Source of the DNA: Mycolicibacterium sp. P1-5 | GTDB taxonomy: Bacteria; Actinomycetota; Actinomycetes; Mycobacteriales; Mycobacteriaceae | DNA: 64,000 bases | Direction: 5' to 3' | Assembly: GCF_008329565.1 (NCBI RefSeq) | Contig: NZ_NPKT01000007.1 | Location: 1-64,000 of the forward strand | Shown: one piece after another, positions 25,801-34,533 of the stretch | Position numbering within the stretch: position 1 is the first letter of the stretch | How the letters are laid out: each line of letters opens with the position of its first letter | Notes under the pieces: model-generated | What the model saw: only the letters and a program-made list of their open reading frames with translations | What the model was told of the DNA's origin: nothing | Database searches by the model: none | Position numbers and translations under genes: made by a program

Positions 25801-27407
25801 GACAGCGAAACCTTGCTGGCGGCAGTCTCTTTGGCCCAGCGGTAGTCGGCCTTGCCGTTGCCGAGGCGCTTGACGTTAACGACGACGATGAACTCCTTCG
25901 GTGCCTTGTAGCGGGCGAGTTGCGCGGTGCAGTGCTCATGCAGGGCGTCGGGCGCGACGTCGTCCCGCAGCGCCACCAGCGCGACGAGTTCCTGTCCCCA
26001 CCGCTCACTGGGCCGGCCCACCACCAGGGCGTCGGCGACCCCGGGATGCGCACGTAGCACCTCCTCGACCTCCTCGACGAAGACCTTCTCCCCGCCGGTG
26101 TTGACCACCAGCGAGTCCCGGCCGAACAGCCGCAGCGTCCCGTCCGGTGCCAGCGAGCCACGGTCCCCGGAAATCACCACGCGGGCGCCGCCGACCTCGG
26201 GGAAGGTCTTGCGGGTGGCGTCCGAGTCGTCGAAGTAGCCCAGCGGTATCCGGCCCGCGCGAGCCACCCAGCCGACCTGGTCCTCACCGGCGTCCAGGAA
26301 TCTGCTGTAGTCCTCAGCGAGAACCAGTGCGCCCTCACGCAATTCAAAGGTGTCCTTGTGCTCGCCGCGCGTGCTGCGGCCGAACCCGACATTGCCGGTC
26401 TCCGACGACCCGTAGCCGTTGATCAGGATGATGTCGGGCAGCAGCTCCAGCAGCGCCTGCTGGTGCTTGAGGTTGGTCGCCGCTCCCCCGGTGGCCAGCG
26501 CGAACAACGAGGACAGATCGTAGTCGCCGCGCCGCAACTCCTCGACCAGCGGAGCGGCGTACGCGTCGCCGACCATCGTCATCATGCCGACCCTGTGCCG
26601 CTGCGCGGTGGACAGCACTCGCTGCGGGTCGAATTTCGGCGAGTCGTAGAGCACCACGGTCTGCCCGTTGAGCACGGCGGCGAACGCCGTCCACATTCCG
26701 GCGGCATGCATCAGCGGGGACACCGCAAACCACGGTGCACCGGGGGTCCCGAGCTTGTCGTGGATCTCGGTGACCGACGCATGGTCGGCCCCGTTCATCG
26801 AGACGGCGTAGGTGTCGGCCTGGCGCCACATCACCCCTTTGGGCCTACCCGTGGTGCCGCCGGTACAGATCATCAACACATCATCGGGTGAGGGTACGAT
26901 GTCCCGATCCTGATCCCCCTGTGCCAGAGCATCTTCCAGGCCGATCGCGTCGGGGAGCTCCGGCACGTCACTGCCGTCGTCGATCGAGATCAGCAACTCG
27001 GCGATGTCCGGCGCCAGCACGTCGGCGAACTTGGCACCCAGGCAACGGTGGTAGATCACCGCGCGCGGCTTGACGTACGCCAGCAGCTCTGCGACTTCGC
27101 GAGGCGTGTAGTGATGGTTGACGTTGACCGGCACGACCCGGGCCTTGAGGCATCCGACGACCATGTCCGGGTATAGGTCGTTGTGCATGATCAGTGCGAC
27201 CCGGTCCTGGCCACACTCCCAGTTCTCGAGGTCGGATCGCTCGCGGTGCGCGCCGAAACCCCTACTCCCCAAGAAGTTCGCCAGCCGGCGCGTCCGGTCA
27301 GCCGAATCGGCGAACGTGCTGGTGCGCTCGCCGCAGATCGTCATCGGCCGGTCGGGGATGACCTCGGCGATCGCGTCGAGTACGGCGCCGATCGTCCATT
27401 CGGGCAC
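25797..27407 (-). CDS. Acyl-CoA synthetase / AMP-dependent ligase (FadD-like)
   Basis: A 536-residue ANL-superfamily ligase. The phosphate loop is ICTGGTTGRPKGVMW, the A5 motif is NGYGSSETGNVGFG, and the hinge and C-domain are GDRGSLAPDGTLRLFGRDS and VNTGGEKVFVEEVEEVL. The end has LGNGKADYRWAKE with the catalytic Lys. It activates a carboxylic acid to acyl-AMP and acyl-CoA. GTG 27407 lies a few bases after the stop of the amidohydrolase at 27411. Its place in the operon suggests it feeds the three dehydrogenases; the acid is unknown. Confidence 0.92.
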   Translation of the reverse strand: MPEWTIGAVLDAIAEVIPDRPMTICGERTSTFADSADRTRRLANFLGSRGFGAHRERSDLENWECGQDRVALIMHNDLYPDMVVGCLKARVVPVNVNHHYTPREVAELLAYVKPRAVIYHRCLGAKFADVLAPDIAELLISIDDGSDVPELPDAIGLEDALAQGDQDRDIVPSPDDVLMICTGGTTGRPKGVMWRQADTYAVSMNGADHASVTEIHDKLGTPGAPWFAVSPLMHAAGMWTAFAAVLNGQTVVLYDSPKFDPQRVLSTAQRHRVGMMTMVGDAYAAPLVEELRRGDYDLSSLFALATGGAATNLKHQQALLELLPDIILINGYGSSETGNVGFGRSTRGEHKDTFELREGALVLAEDYSRFLDAGEDQVGWVARAGRIPLGYFDDSDATRKTFPEVGGARVVISGDRGSLAPDGTLRLFGRDSLVVNTGGEKVFVEEVEEVLRAHPGVADALVVGRPSERWGQELVALVALRDDVAPDALHEHCTAQLARYKAPKEFIVVVNVKRLGNGKADYRWAKETAASKVSLS

Positions 27408-27410
27408 CGG

Positions 27411-28619
27411 TCAGGCCGCCGAAGGGACGGAGACGCCGAGCAGTTCCAATGCGTTGTCCCGCATCACCTTCCGGGTGTCTTCGGCGCTGAACTCGGGAAA
27501 CTGGGGAATGTCGGCGGTGAATGACATCGGATCGGCCAGGCCCTCGCCGTGCGGCCAGTCCGAGCCGAACAGAATTTTGTCCACACCGATGGTTTCGGCC
27601 AGCAGCTTGACGTCGTCCTCGTAGTAAGGGGCGATCCAGACGTTGTTGCGCAGCTGCTCGATCGGGTCTTCCTTGTAGTGGTGGGGCGCGTTGTTGGCAG
27701 ACTTCTTCAGCCGCTTGATCAAGCGATAGACGAAATACGAGCCGTTCTCGATGCTCGCCACCTTCAGCTTGGGATGGCGGCTGAAGACCTGGTGGACGAT
27801 CATCGACGCCATCGCGTCGTGAATGGCGCGGTCGTCGAGCAACACCTGATCCAGTGGATCCTTCTTGCCGAACCCTTCGAACGTGGCCTTGCCGCCCCAC
27901 AGCGCTGCGATCGCCAGATAGCCGCTGTCGGACAGGTGGAACACGACGGGCACGCCGGCCTCAGCTAGCCTGGCCCACACCGGGTCGTGCAGCGGATCGC
28001 CCAGTGAGCGCGGCTTGAGCCGTCCCGGCACCGGCGCCGGCCGCACGCAGACGATCTTGGCGCCGCGGCTCACCACGAACTCGACTTCCTCGACCGCCCT
28101 GTCCGGGTCCGCCAGCGAGATGATCGGCGCCGACAGCAACCGGTGGTCGGGCCGGTCGAAACCCCAGTCCTCGTCGAGCCACAGGTTGAAGGCATGAACC
28201 GAGGCCATCGTCGCCTCGATGTCGTGTTTGAGCGCCTCCTCGACGCCGCACGCGAAAGTCGGCAGCATGAAGGCGGTTTCGAGGTTCTGCTTGTCCAGGA
28301 TTTTCACCCGGGCATCGCGGTTCTGGTATTCGGGGTGATCGGCCAACCGGTCGACCTTCATCAGCGACGCCGGGTCGACGCCGTCGGGGATCTCGCCGCG
28401 GAACAACAGGTCCAGACACCCCGGCTCGATGATCGGGTCGAACGTCGGGTTCGGGATGAACTGATTGATGACACCACCCATGACGGCGAAGGTGCGTTTG
28501 CCCTCGGTGAGCATCTGCACGCCACGACGCTTGAACTCCTTGGGCAGATGCCGAGTGAACGAGTCGGTCGGCTCGTAGTAGTGATTGTCGACGTCAATCG
28601 CCTTGTACTCCAAAGTCAT
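27411..28619 (-). CDS. Amidohydrolase-family (amidohydrolase_2) protein
   Basis: A 402-residue TIM-barrel protein. AIDVDNHYYEPTDSF at the N-terminus, VPVVFHLSDSG in the middle, HPKLKVASIENGSY and KILFGSDWPHGEGL at the C-terminus follow the ACMSD-like pattern. The N-terminal HxH metal pair appears as NHYY, so one ligand is missing, as in many actinobacterial members. Related proteins are common in operons for degrading ring compounds. It has a good AAAGGA ribosome site and follows the crotonase gene after 13 bases. Confidence 0.85.
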   Translation of the reverse strand: MTLEYKAIDVDNHYYEPTDSFTRHLPKEFKRRGVQMLTEGKRTFAVMGGVINQFIPNPTFDPIIEPGCLDLLFRGEIPDGVDPASLMKVDRLADHPEYQNRDARVKILDKQNLETAFMLPTFACGVEEALKHDIEATMASVHAFNLWLDEDWGFDRPDHRLLSAPIISLADPDRAVEEVEFVVSRGAKIVCVRPAPVPGRLKPRSLGDPLHDPVWARLAEAGVPVVFHLSDSGYLAIAALWGGKATFEGFGKKDPLDQVLLDDRAIHDAMASMIVHQVFSRHPKLKVASIENGSYFVYRLIKRLKKSANNAPHHYKEDPIEQLRNNVWIAPYYEDDVKLLAETIGVDKILFGSDWPHGEGLADPMSFTADIPQFPEFSAEDTRKVMRDNALELLGVSVPSAA

Positions 28620-28632
28620 CGGTGTCGTCCTT

Positions 28633-29475
28633 TCACGTCAGGGGCGGGAAGTTCGGTGACCGCTTTTCAAAGAACGCGGTGATGCCCTCGATGAAGTCGG
28701 GGCGTTGCATGGACTCGTGCATGAGCGTCTCGGCTCGCCGGCTGGCGTCCTCCGCCTCGCGCAGCGCGTCGCCGTAGACCTGCCGCTTGATGACGGCCAG
28801 CGAACTCGGCGCACAGTTGACCGCGATGTCTTGTGCGTATTCAATTGCGCGGCTGAGCAACTCGTCGGGAGCGACGACTTCTTTGACCATGCCGAGTTCA
28901 AGGGCCTCTTCGGCGCAGAAGACCCGGCCGCTCATCAGCAGATCCAGCGCCGCCCCCCAGCCGATGACCTTCGGCAGGATCCACGAGATGCCATACTCGG
29001 CGATCAGGCCGCGGCGGACGAACGAGGTGGTGAACTTGGCTCCGGCGGCGGCGAAGCGGATATCGCACATCAGCGCCTGAGTCAGCCCGATACCGGCGCA
29101 GGCCCCGTTGATCGCGGCGATCACGGGCTTACTCACGGTCGTGACGAAGAGCGGATGCCGCTCGCCCACCATCTTCGTCAGGTCCGCCTCGCCGGCGCTG
29201 TCGACGCTCGCCGAACTGATCGACGACAGGTCGCCCATGTCGGCTCCCGCACAGAAAGCCCGCCCGGATCCGGTGACCACGATCGCGCGGACACTCGGGT
29301 CGGCCTCCGCGGCATCCATGCCCGCATAGAAACCGGCAGCCAACCCACCGCCCCAACCGTTCATCCGTTCGGGACGGTTGAACGTCAGGACCGCAACCCC
29401 GCTGTCGAGTACCTCGTAGAGAACGGGCTTGGCAGCAGCGGACTTCGCGGCGACATCAGCGTGGGTGTCGGTCAC
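28633..29475 (-). CDS. Crotonase-family protein (enoyl-CoA hydratase/isomerase)
   Basis: A 280-residue crotonase. The CoA-binding and oxyanion regions are LTFNRPERMNGW, GRAFCAGADM and INGACAGIGLTQALMCDIR. Glu144 and Glu164 of rat hydratase align with Thr and Phe here. An acidic residue is kept in GLIAEYGISWILPKVIG, the position used by PaaG-like isomerases, so isomerase activity is more likely than hydration. GTG 29475 is the first gene of the minus-strand operon running to 21459, with an operator-like site at 29522. Confidence 0.87.
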   Translation of the reverse strand: MTDTHADVAAKSAAAKPVLYEVLDSGVAVLTFNRPERMNGWGGGLAAGFYAGMDAAEADPSVRAIVVTGSGRAFCAGADMGDLSSISSASVDSAGEADLTKMVGERHPLFVTTVSKPVIAAINGACAGIGLTQALMCDIRFAAAGAKFTTSFVRRGLIAEYGISWILPKVIGWGAALDLLMSGRVFCAEEALELGMVKEVVAPDELLSRAIEYAQDIAVNCAPSSLAVIKRQVYGDALREAEDASRRAETLMHESMQRPDFIEGITAFFEKRSPNFPPLT

Positions 29476-29521
29476 CTAGGGATACCTCCGGCAATGGCGC
29501 GCCAACATGCGAATTTGTCCA

Positions 29522-29540
29522 TACTGTACACCTATCGGTA
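29522..29540. promoter_or_regulatory. Predicted operator, copy 5 (variant right half)
   Basis: TACTGTACACCTATCGGTA keeps 7 of 8 bases of the left half-site and 5 of 8 of the right, at the same spacing. It sits 47 bases before the crotonase GTG at 29475, where a promoter for the long ACAD/ligase operon would be expected. Confidence 0.42.
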
Positions 29541-29553
29541 TCGCCTTCCGCAG

Positions 29554-30561
29554 TCAACGATCGATGAGGCCGAGCCGCTGGTAGGCCTGCTCGATCTGAG
29601 CCTTCCCAGCCTCGGGCAATTCGGTCTGCGGCGGGCGCGAATGCGGATAGTCGCCGATCGGCAATCCCAGCAGTGAGGCGGCGTATTTGAACGCGCCGCC
29701 CCAATGAGTGAAGTAGTCGGGGCGACCCGGATAGCAGGTGAACCAATTGCCCATGTCGATACCGAACTGGTCCAGGCCCGACTTCTCGGCGTAGTCCATC
29801 GCCTCGATCAGTTTGTCCGCCCAGACCAGCTCCCAGTATTCGGAGACGATCGGGCGCTGCGGCGTCTCGTGGAGATAGCCCGCGGTGCCCAGTTGCGCGG
29901 GTCCGATGATGCCGGCCCGCAACCAGCCAGCCCGGTACACGGTGAGGTCGCACTCCCAGATCACCAGTTCGGGTGCCAACTCGTGCAGCATTCGGCTGCT
30001 CGCGGGACGGAACGCGCCCTCCTTCGTCGCGCATACCGCAGGGATTTCGGCGTAGATGCGCGCCCCCTCAGCGGGTGTCAGCACATAGCCCGACGACGGC
30101 GAGTTGAACATGCCGAGCGCGATATCGGTGCGGTCGGCGATGTAGGAGAAGAAGCGCAGCACGCCTTCACCGCCGTGGGTTTCCATCATCGGCGTCTGGA
30201 TGTACGCGATGTCGGCGCCCGCCTGCTGCGCGTGCGCCGTCAGCTCGAGGCAGTCCTTGGCTGCCGTTGCCGCAGTGCAGGCTTGGATGACGACGTCCGG
30301 GTTGGCCAGGCGGCCCTCCTCGATTGCGATCTCCAACAACAGCTTTCGCTCATCGAGCGTGAGCGACCAGAATTCGGCGATGCCGCTGGTGCACCACAGC
30401 ATCGGGTGCTTCAGCTCGCCGACGCAGTACCGCACCAAGGTCCGGTAGGCGTCCCAGTCGATATCGTCGCCGTCGGTTCCGGCGAACGGCGTGTAGAGGC
30501 TGTTGCCGATTCCCCGCAATTGCGTCCGCGCCCACTCGCGGGCTTCACTCGCTGCGGCCAT
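29554..30561 (-). CDS. Dihydrodipicolinate synthase (DapA/NAL)-family lyase
   Basis: A 335-residue class I aldolase-type TIM barrel. The Schiff-base Lys is K180 in AVCATKEGAF. The conserved Tyr of the YNxP motif is Phe152 (MFNSPSSG). Family members catalyse retro-aldol or aldol reactions on pyruvate-derived substrates, including hydratase-aldolases of aromatic catabolism. Given the location among beta-oxidation genes, it is probably catabolic and not the lysine-pathway DapA. It follows the SDR gene after eight bases. The Tyr change suggests altered proton transfer. Confidence 0.85.
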   Translation of the reverse strand: MAAASEAREWARTQLRGIGNSLYTPFAGTDGDDIDWDAYRTLVRYCVGELKHPMLWCTSGIAEFWSLTLDERKLLLEIAIEEGRLANPDVVIQACTAATAAKDCLELTAHAQQAGADIAYIQTPMMETHGGEGVLRFFSYIADRTDIALGMFNSPSSGYVLTPAEGARIYAEIPAVCATKEGAFRPASSRMLHELAPELVIWECDLTVYRAGWLRAGIIGPAQLGTAGYLHETPQRPIVSEYWELVWADKLIEAMDYAEKSGLDQFGIDMGNWFTCYPGRPDYFTHWGGAFKYAASLLGLPIGDYPHSRPPQTELPEAGKAQIEQAYQRLGLIDR

Positions 30562-30569
30562 GATTGCTC

Positions 30570-31367
30570 CTATGTGAAGTCGCTACCGCCGTCGACATTG
30601 ACGTTGGCGCCGGTCATGTACGAGTTGCGTTTCGACGCCAGGAACGCGACGACAGGTCCGATCTCGTCAGGCAACCCGGCACGCGGCAGATGGGCCGGGT
30701 GACCGAAATGCTCGTCGATGGCGGCCATCAACGCATAGGGATCGGCGCCGTCGACACCGACGGTCTGCGCCCACCCGGTGAGTGCCTCGGAGGCGATGCT
30801 GCCCGGCGAGACGACGTTGACCAGAATCTCATCGGGCGCAAGATGCATCGACAGGTTCTTGGAGACGCTCACGACCATGGCTTTGGCGGCGGTGTACGCC
30901 GATAGCCGAGGGCTCTGCCGTTGCGTGGACTGGGCGGCGAAGTTGACGATGCGCGCCCAATTCGCGGCCCTCAGCAGCGGAAGCGCCGCGCGCACACAGC
31001 GGACCATGCCCAGCGCACCCTCGTTGATCGCGGTGCGCCATTGCTCGTCGGTCAGTTCGTCGAAAGTGCCTTGGACACTTGGTCCTACGGCGTTGATGAG
31101 GATATTGAGTCCGCCGCCCCAGCACTCACCGACGCGCTCGAACACGCGCTGAACCTGGGCGTCGTCGCCGGTGTCGGCCACCAACGGAAGCGCGTCGGGG
31201 CTACCCCGCCCCCTCAGCTCTTCGGCTGCGGCGTCGAGCACCGACGCGGTGCGGCCGATCAGTGCGACCCGGGCGCCGTCGTCGGCCAGGCATCGCGCGG
31301 CGGCCAAACCCATCCCGCGACCGCCGCCGACCACGACGGCGGTGGCGTCACCGAGTCCGAGATCCAC
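30570..31367 (-). CDS. Short-chain dehydrogenase/reductase (SDR)
   Basis: A 265-residue classical SDR. The nucleotide loop is VVGGGRGMGLAAA, the NAG-type motif is INAVGPS, and the active site is S-x-Y-x3-K within AQSTQRQSPRLSAYTAAKA. The C-terminus ends YMTGANVNVDGGSDFT. It oxidises or reduces a hydroxyl/keto group of a pathway intermediate with NAD(P). GTG 31367 is its start. It is divergent from the TetR gene at 31654, with an operator copy at 31533 between them. Confidence 0.9.
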   Translation of the reverse strand: MDLGLGDATAVVVGGGRGMGLAAARCLADDGARVALIGRTASVLDAAAEELRGRGSPDALPLVADTGDDAQVQRVFERVGECWGGGLNILINAVGPSVQGTFDELTDEQWRTAINEGALGMVRCVRAALPLLRAANWARIVNFAAQSTQRQSPRLSAYTAAKAMVVSVSKNLSMHLAPDEILVNVVSPGSIASEALTGWAQTVGVDGADPYALMAAIDEHFGHPAHLPRAGLPDEIGPVVAFLASKRNSYMTGANVNVDGGSDFT

Positions 31368-31532
31368 GGCCGGACTTTACGTCCCGGTCCAATTCGGCGC
31401 GCGCTTAATGGTGCACGCGACGGCAAGTCCTTGGCTCCCAGCAGGGTTCACTGCATTGCGGGGGCGTTCCCGCAGCACTGCGTCCGGCACCCGCGGCTCC
31501 TCCGTCTTTGGTTCGCTGGTATCGGTAAAACC

Positions 31533-31551
31533 TACTATAGGCTTTACAGTA
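31533..31551. promoter_or_regulatory. Predicted operator, copy 6, at the TetR gene
   Basis: TACTATAG-GCT-TTACAGTA has a perfect right half-site and 6 of 8 matches on the left. It lies upstream of the TetR gene at 31654 and the divergent SDR operon. TATCGGTA, the right half of the 29522 site, also occurs at 31520-31527. This suggests autoregulation. Confidence 0.55.
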
Positions 31552-31653
31552 ACGGGAAGAGACCGATGGAGCTGGAGCGCAGGCTCAGTTCACACCCCAC
31601 TGACGGGGTAAGGTTTCCACCCGCTGATCGTCGAAACGGAAGGTGGACCTGCA

Positions 31654-32391
31654 GTGGCCAAGCCAGCGACCGCCGCCAAGCGGCCCCGACGCGAGCGCGG
31701 GTCGATCAATCCCGACGACATCATTGCGGGCGCCTTCGAACTCGCCGAGCAGGTGTCGATCGACAACCTGAGCATGCCGCTGTTGGGCAAGCACCTCGGG
31801 GTCGGAGTCACCAGCATCTACTGGTATTTCCGCAAGAAGGACGACCTGCTCAACGCGATGACCGACCGGGCGCTGAGCCAGTACGTGTTCGCCACGCCCT
31901 ACGTCGAGGCCTCCGACTGGCGCGAGACGTTGTCAAACCATGCGCGCGCGATGCGAAAGACGTTCATGGGCAACCCGATCCTGTGCGATCTGATCCTGAT
32001 CCGCTCGGCGCTGAGCCCGCGGGCCGTGCGGGCGGGTGAGCACGAAGTGGAGAAGGCGATCGCGAGCCTGGTCGAGGCGGGCCTGTCCGCCGAGGATGCC
32101 TTCGACACCTACTCAGCGGTGTCTGTACACGTTCGCGGTTCGGTTGTGCTGCATCGGCTTTACCAGAAGAACCGGGCTGCGGACGAAAACGCCCACCCGC
32201 TCGAGGATGCGATCATCGGCAACGCCGAGAGCACCCCGCTACTCGCCAAGGTGAGTGCCGAGGGGCACCGCATCGGCGGTGCCGACGGCCGCAACTTCGA
32301 GTTCGGCCTGGAGTGCATCCTCGACCACGCGGCTGCGCTCATCGAGAAGAGCAAGAAGTCTTCTTCGTCGAAGTCCCGCCGGAAAGGCTAG
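31654..32391 (+). CDS. TetR-family regulator, candidate master repressor of the catabolic region
   Basis: A 245-residue regulator. An N-terminal basic stretch (KRPRRERGS) leads into the helix-turn-helix IIAGAFELAEQVSIDNLSM, PLLGKHLGVGVTSIYWYFR, KKDDLLNAMTDRAL. The helical sensor domain follows, and the C-terminus ends in a Lys/Ser-rich tail. It starts at GTG 31654 after AAGGTGG. A copy of the repeated 19-bp operator lies in its promoter region and five related sites lie within 30 kb, so it is the best candidate binder; this is inference. Its stop overlaps the convergent thiolase stop by four bases. Confidence 0.9.
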   Translation: MAKPATAAKRPRRERGSINPDDIIAGAFELAEQVSIDNLSMPLLGKHLGVGVTSIYWYFRKKDDLLNAMTDRALSQYVFATPYVEASDWRETLSNHARAMRKTFMGNPILCDLILIRSALSPRAVRAGEHEVEKAIASLVEAGLSAEDAFDTYSAVSVHVRGSVVLHRLYQKNRAADENAHPLEDAIIGNAESTPLLAKVSAEGHRIGGADGRNFEFGLECILDHAAALIEKSKKSSSSKSRRKG

Positions 32392-33563
32392 ACCTCGACG
32401 ATGACGGCGCCACCCTGGCCGCCGCCCGCGCACATCGCCGCGACACCGATGCCACCGCCGCGACGGCGCAGCTCGTAAATCAGGGTGGTGACCATGCGGG
32501 CACCGGAGGCCGCGATCGGGTGGCCGAGACTGCATCCGCTGCCGGAGAAGTTCACCAGCTCCTCGTCGATGCCGTACTCCTTGCAGGCCGCGATCGGCAC
32601 CGAGGCGAAGGCCTCGTTGATCTCCCACAGTGCGATGTCCGACGGCTTGAGCCCGGCCCGGCCGAGCACCTTGCCGATCACCTTGACGCCGCCCAGGCCG
32701 GTGTCGCGCGGGTCGACGCCGATCGCGCCCCAGGCCTTCACGGTCGCCATCACGTCCAGTTTCTTCGCCTCGGCGTAGGCCCGGTCGACGAGCCCGACCG
32801 CCGCACAGGCGTCGTTGGTGCCGCTGGCATTGCCCGCGGTGATCGAGAAGCCCTCGATCTCCGGGTGTATCACCTTGAGGCCGGCGAGCTTCTCGACCGT
32901 GGTGTCACGGCGCGGATGCTCGTCGACGCTGAAGTCCACCACGGAACCATCGAACTGCTGGATCTTCAGCGGCAGGATCTCGTCTTGGAACTTGCCCGCG
33001 TCCTGGGCCGCCACGGCGCGCTGATGTGAGCGGGCCGCCCAGGCGTCCATCTCCTCGCGGCTGATGCCGGCCGCCTGCGCGGTGTTCCACCCCACGGTGA
33101 TGGACATGTCCTTGGCGGGCGCGTCCGGGGTCTCGACGTGGGTCGGCGGCATCCACCGCTCCTCGAACTTCAGCTCGGGTCCGGGGATGCGCCAGTTGGT
33201 CAGCGGCGTCATCGATAGCGACTGCACACCACCGGCGATCAGCACCTGCTCCATCCCGGAGCCGATCTGGGCAGAGGCGTTGCCGATCGCGGTCAGGCTG
33301 CCGGCACAGTGCCGGTTGACCGACTGGCCGGGCACGTGCTTCAGGCCGATCGCGTCGGCGGCATAGCGTGCGAGATCGCCGCCGCCGTAATGGGATTCGG
33401 CGAAGATGATGTCGTCGATGTCCTGCGGGTCGACACCGGACCGGCGAATGACCTCCGGCAGTACCGCGGTGATCAGCGTCTCGGGCGGCGTGTTGACCAG
33501 CGTCCCCTTGAAGGAACGACCGATCGCGGTCCGGACGGCACCGACGATGACTGGTTCGGGCAT
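32388..33563 (-). CDS. Thiolase (acetyl-CoA C-acyltransferase, FadA-like)
   Basis: A 391-residue thiolase with all signatures: nucleophilic Cys86 in VNRHCAGSLTA, the NEAFAS segment, His in SLGHPIAASGARM, and the second Cys in AAMCAGGGQGGAV. It cleaves 3-ketoacyl-CoA in beta-oxidation. It lies downstream of the crotonase at 33654 after a 90-base gap that may hold its own promoter, and GntR and crotonase genes upstream run the same way. It contrasts with the thiolase-like gene at 17634, which has lost the His. Confidence 0.93.
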   Translation of the reverse strand: MPEPVIVGAVRTAIGRSFKGTLVNTPPETLITAVLPEVIRRSGVDPQDIDDIIFAESHYGGGDLARYAADAIGLKHVPGQSVNRHCAGSLTAIGNASAQIGSGMEQVLIAGGVQSLSMTPLTNWRIPGPELKFEERWMPPTHVETPDAPAKDMSITVGWNTAQAAGISREEMDAWAARSHQRAVAAQDAGKFQDEILPLKIQQFDGSVVDFSVDEHPRRDTTVEKLAGLKVIHPEIEGFSITAGNASGTNDACAAVGLVDRAYAEAKKLDVMATVKAWGAIGVDPRDTGLGGVKVIGKVLGRAGLKPSDIALWEINEAFASVPIAACKEYGIDEELVNFSGSGCSLGHPIAASGARMVTTLIYELRRRGGGIGVAAMCAGGGQGGAVIVEV

Positions 33564-33653
33564 GGGTGACCTCGCTTCGACGTTGAGACGTCACGCTGTG
33601 CGCAACGTTACAAATTTAACAGAATGTGTAGCGCTGACGGTAAGTGGTACCTG

Positions 33654-34523
33654 TCACTCCGGTTCGGGGACATGGAAATGCTCGTCACGCAGCCGAAACG
33701 CCTCCTTGGTCCCGACCTGCGACCTGGTCTTGACGAAGTTGAACTCACCGGGCGCAAACTGCAGGTTGGTGCCGTACGCGTGGAACAGGTAGCTGGCCAC
33801 CTCTTCGCCCTGGTAGGCCTGACTCTGCTCGACCAGACGGAAGGCCTCCTTGGCGATGACGACACCGTCGGCCGGCATCTTGGCGGTCTTCTCGGCCCAG
33901 TACCGGGCTCGCGCCGGCACCGCGGCCGCGTCGCAGGTATCGGTGAAGACGCCAAGGTGCTCGACCTCGCCTGCGGTGATGATGTCGCCGGTCAGCAACA
34001 TCCGCCGGGCCAGCACCGGCCCCAGCCGGTGGAAGAACATGTGCAGACTGCCCAGCGCCGGACCGAGGAACCGGGTCGCCGGCATGCCGATCTTGGTGTC
34101 GCGGGCGATGACCGAGATGTCGGTCATGAGTGCCATCTCGAAACCGCCGCCCAGTGCATACCCGCTGATCTCGCCGACCGTCACCTTCGGGAAACCCATG
34201 AAGTTGTGATAGAAGCCGAATGACTTGCGATCCACCGTGAGTCGCCGACGCTGGCTGGGCCGGCTTTTCTTCTGCTCTTCGTTCTTCTCGCCATACCACC
34301 CGTATGCGTTGTTCATGTTCGCGCCCGTCGAGAACACCCCATCGGCCCCGCGCAACAGCACCACGGTGATGTCGTCGTCATCGGCGACGACGTCGAAATA
34401 TCGGCCGACCGCCTCCCGCATGGCCGCGTCGTAGGAGTTGCGCTGGGCGGGATTGTTGAGCGTGATCGTCGCGATCCGCTTGTCGCGGTCCACCTCGAAC
34501 AGCACCCGGTCGTCGTCGGTCAT
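33654..34523 (-). CDS. Enoyl-CoA hydratase/crotonase-family protein
   Basis: A 289-residue crotonase. TITLNNPAQRNSYD, GVFSTGANMNN and ISGYALGGGFEMALMTDISV identify the fold. Glu at the ECH Glu144 position is kept (GGGFEMALM), the only crotonase in this window to do so; the Glu164 position in MPATRFLGPAL is not a clear match. A basic insert (KKSRPSQRRRLTVDRKS) follows the first CoA loop. It lies between the GntR gene (10 bases upstream) and the thiolase, so it is probably in the GntR operon. Confidence 0.88.
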   Translation of the reverse strand: MTDDDRVLFEVDRDKRIATITLNNPAQRNSYDAAMREAVGRYFDVVADDDDITVVLLRGADGVFSTGANMNNAYGWYGEKNEEQKKSRPSQRRRLTVDRKSFGFYHNFMGFPKVTVGEISGYALGGGFEMALMTDISVIARDTKIGMPATRFLGPALGSLHMFFHRLGPVLARRMLLTGDIITAGEVEHLGVFTDTCDAAAVPARARYWAEKTAKMPADGVVIAKEAFRLVEQSQAYQGEEVASYLFHAYGTNLQFAPGEFNFVKTRSQVGTKEAFRLRDEHFHVPEPE

Positions 34524-34533
34524 GGTCGGTTCC

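Noticed and set aside
33633..33651. GACGGTAA-GTG-GTACCTGT near the thiolase promoter as another operator copy
   Set aside because: The right half matches only 3 of 8 positions, close to chance.
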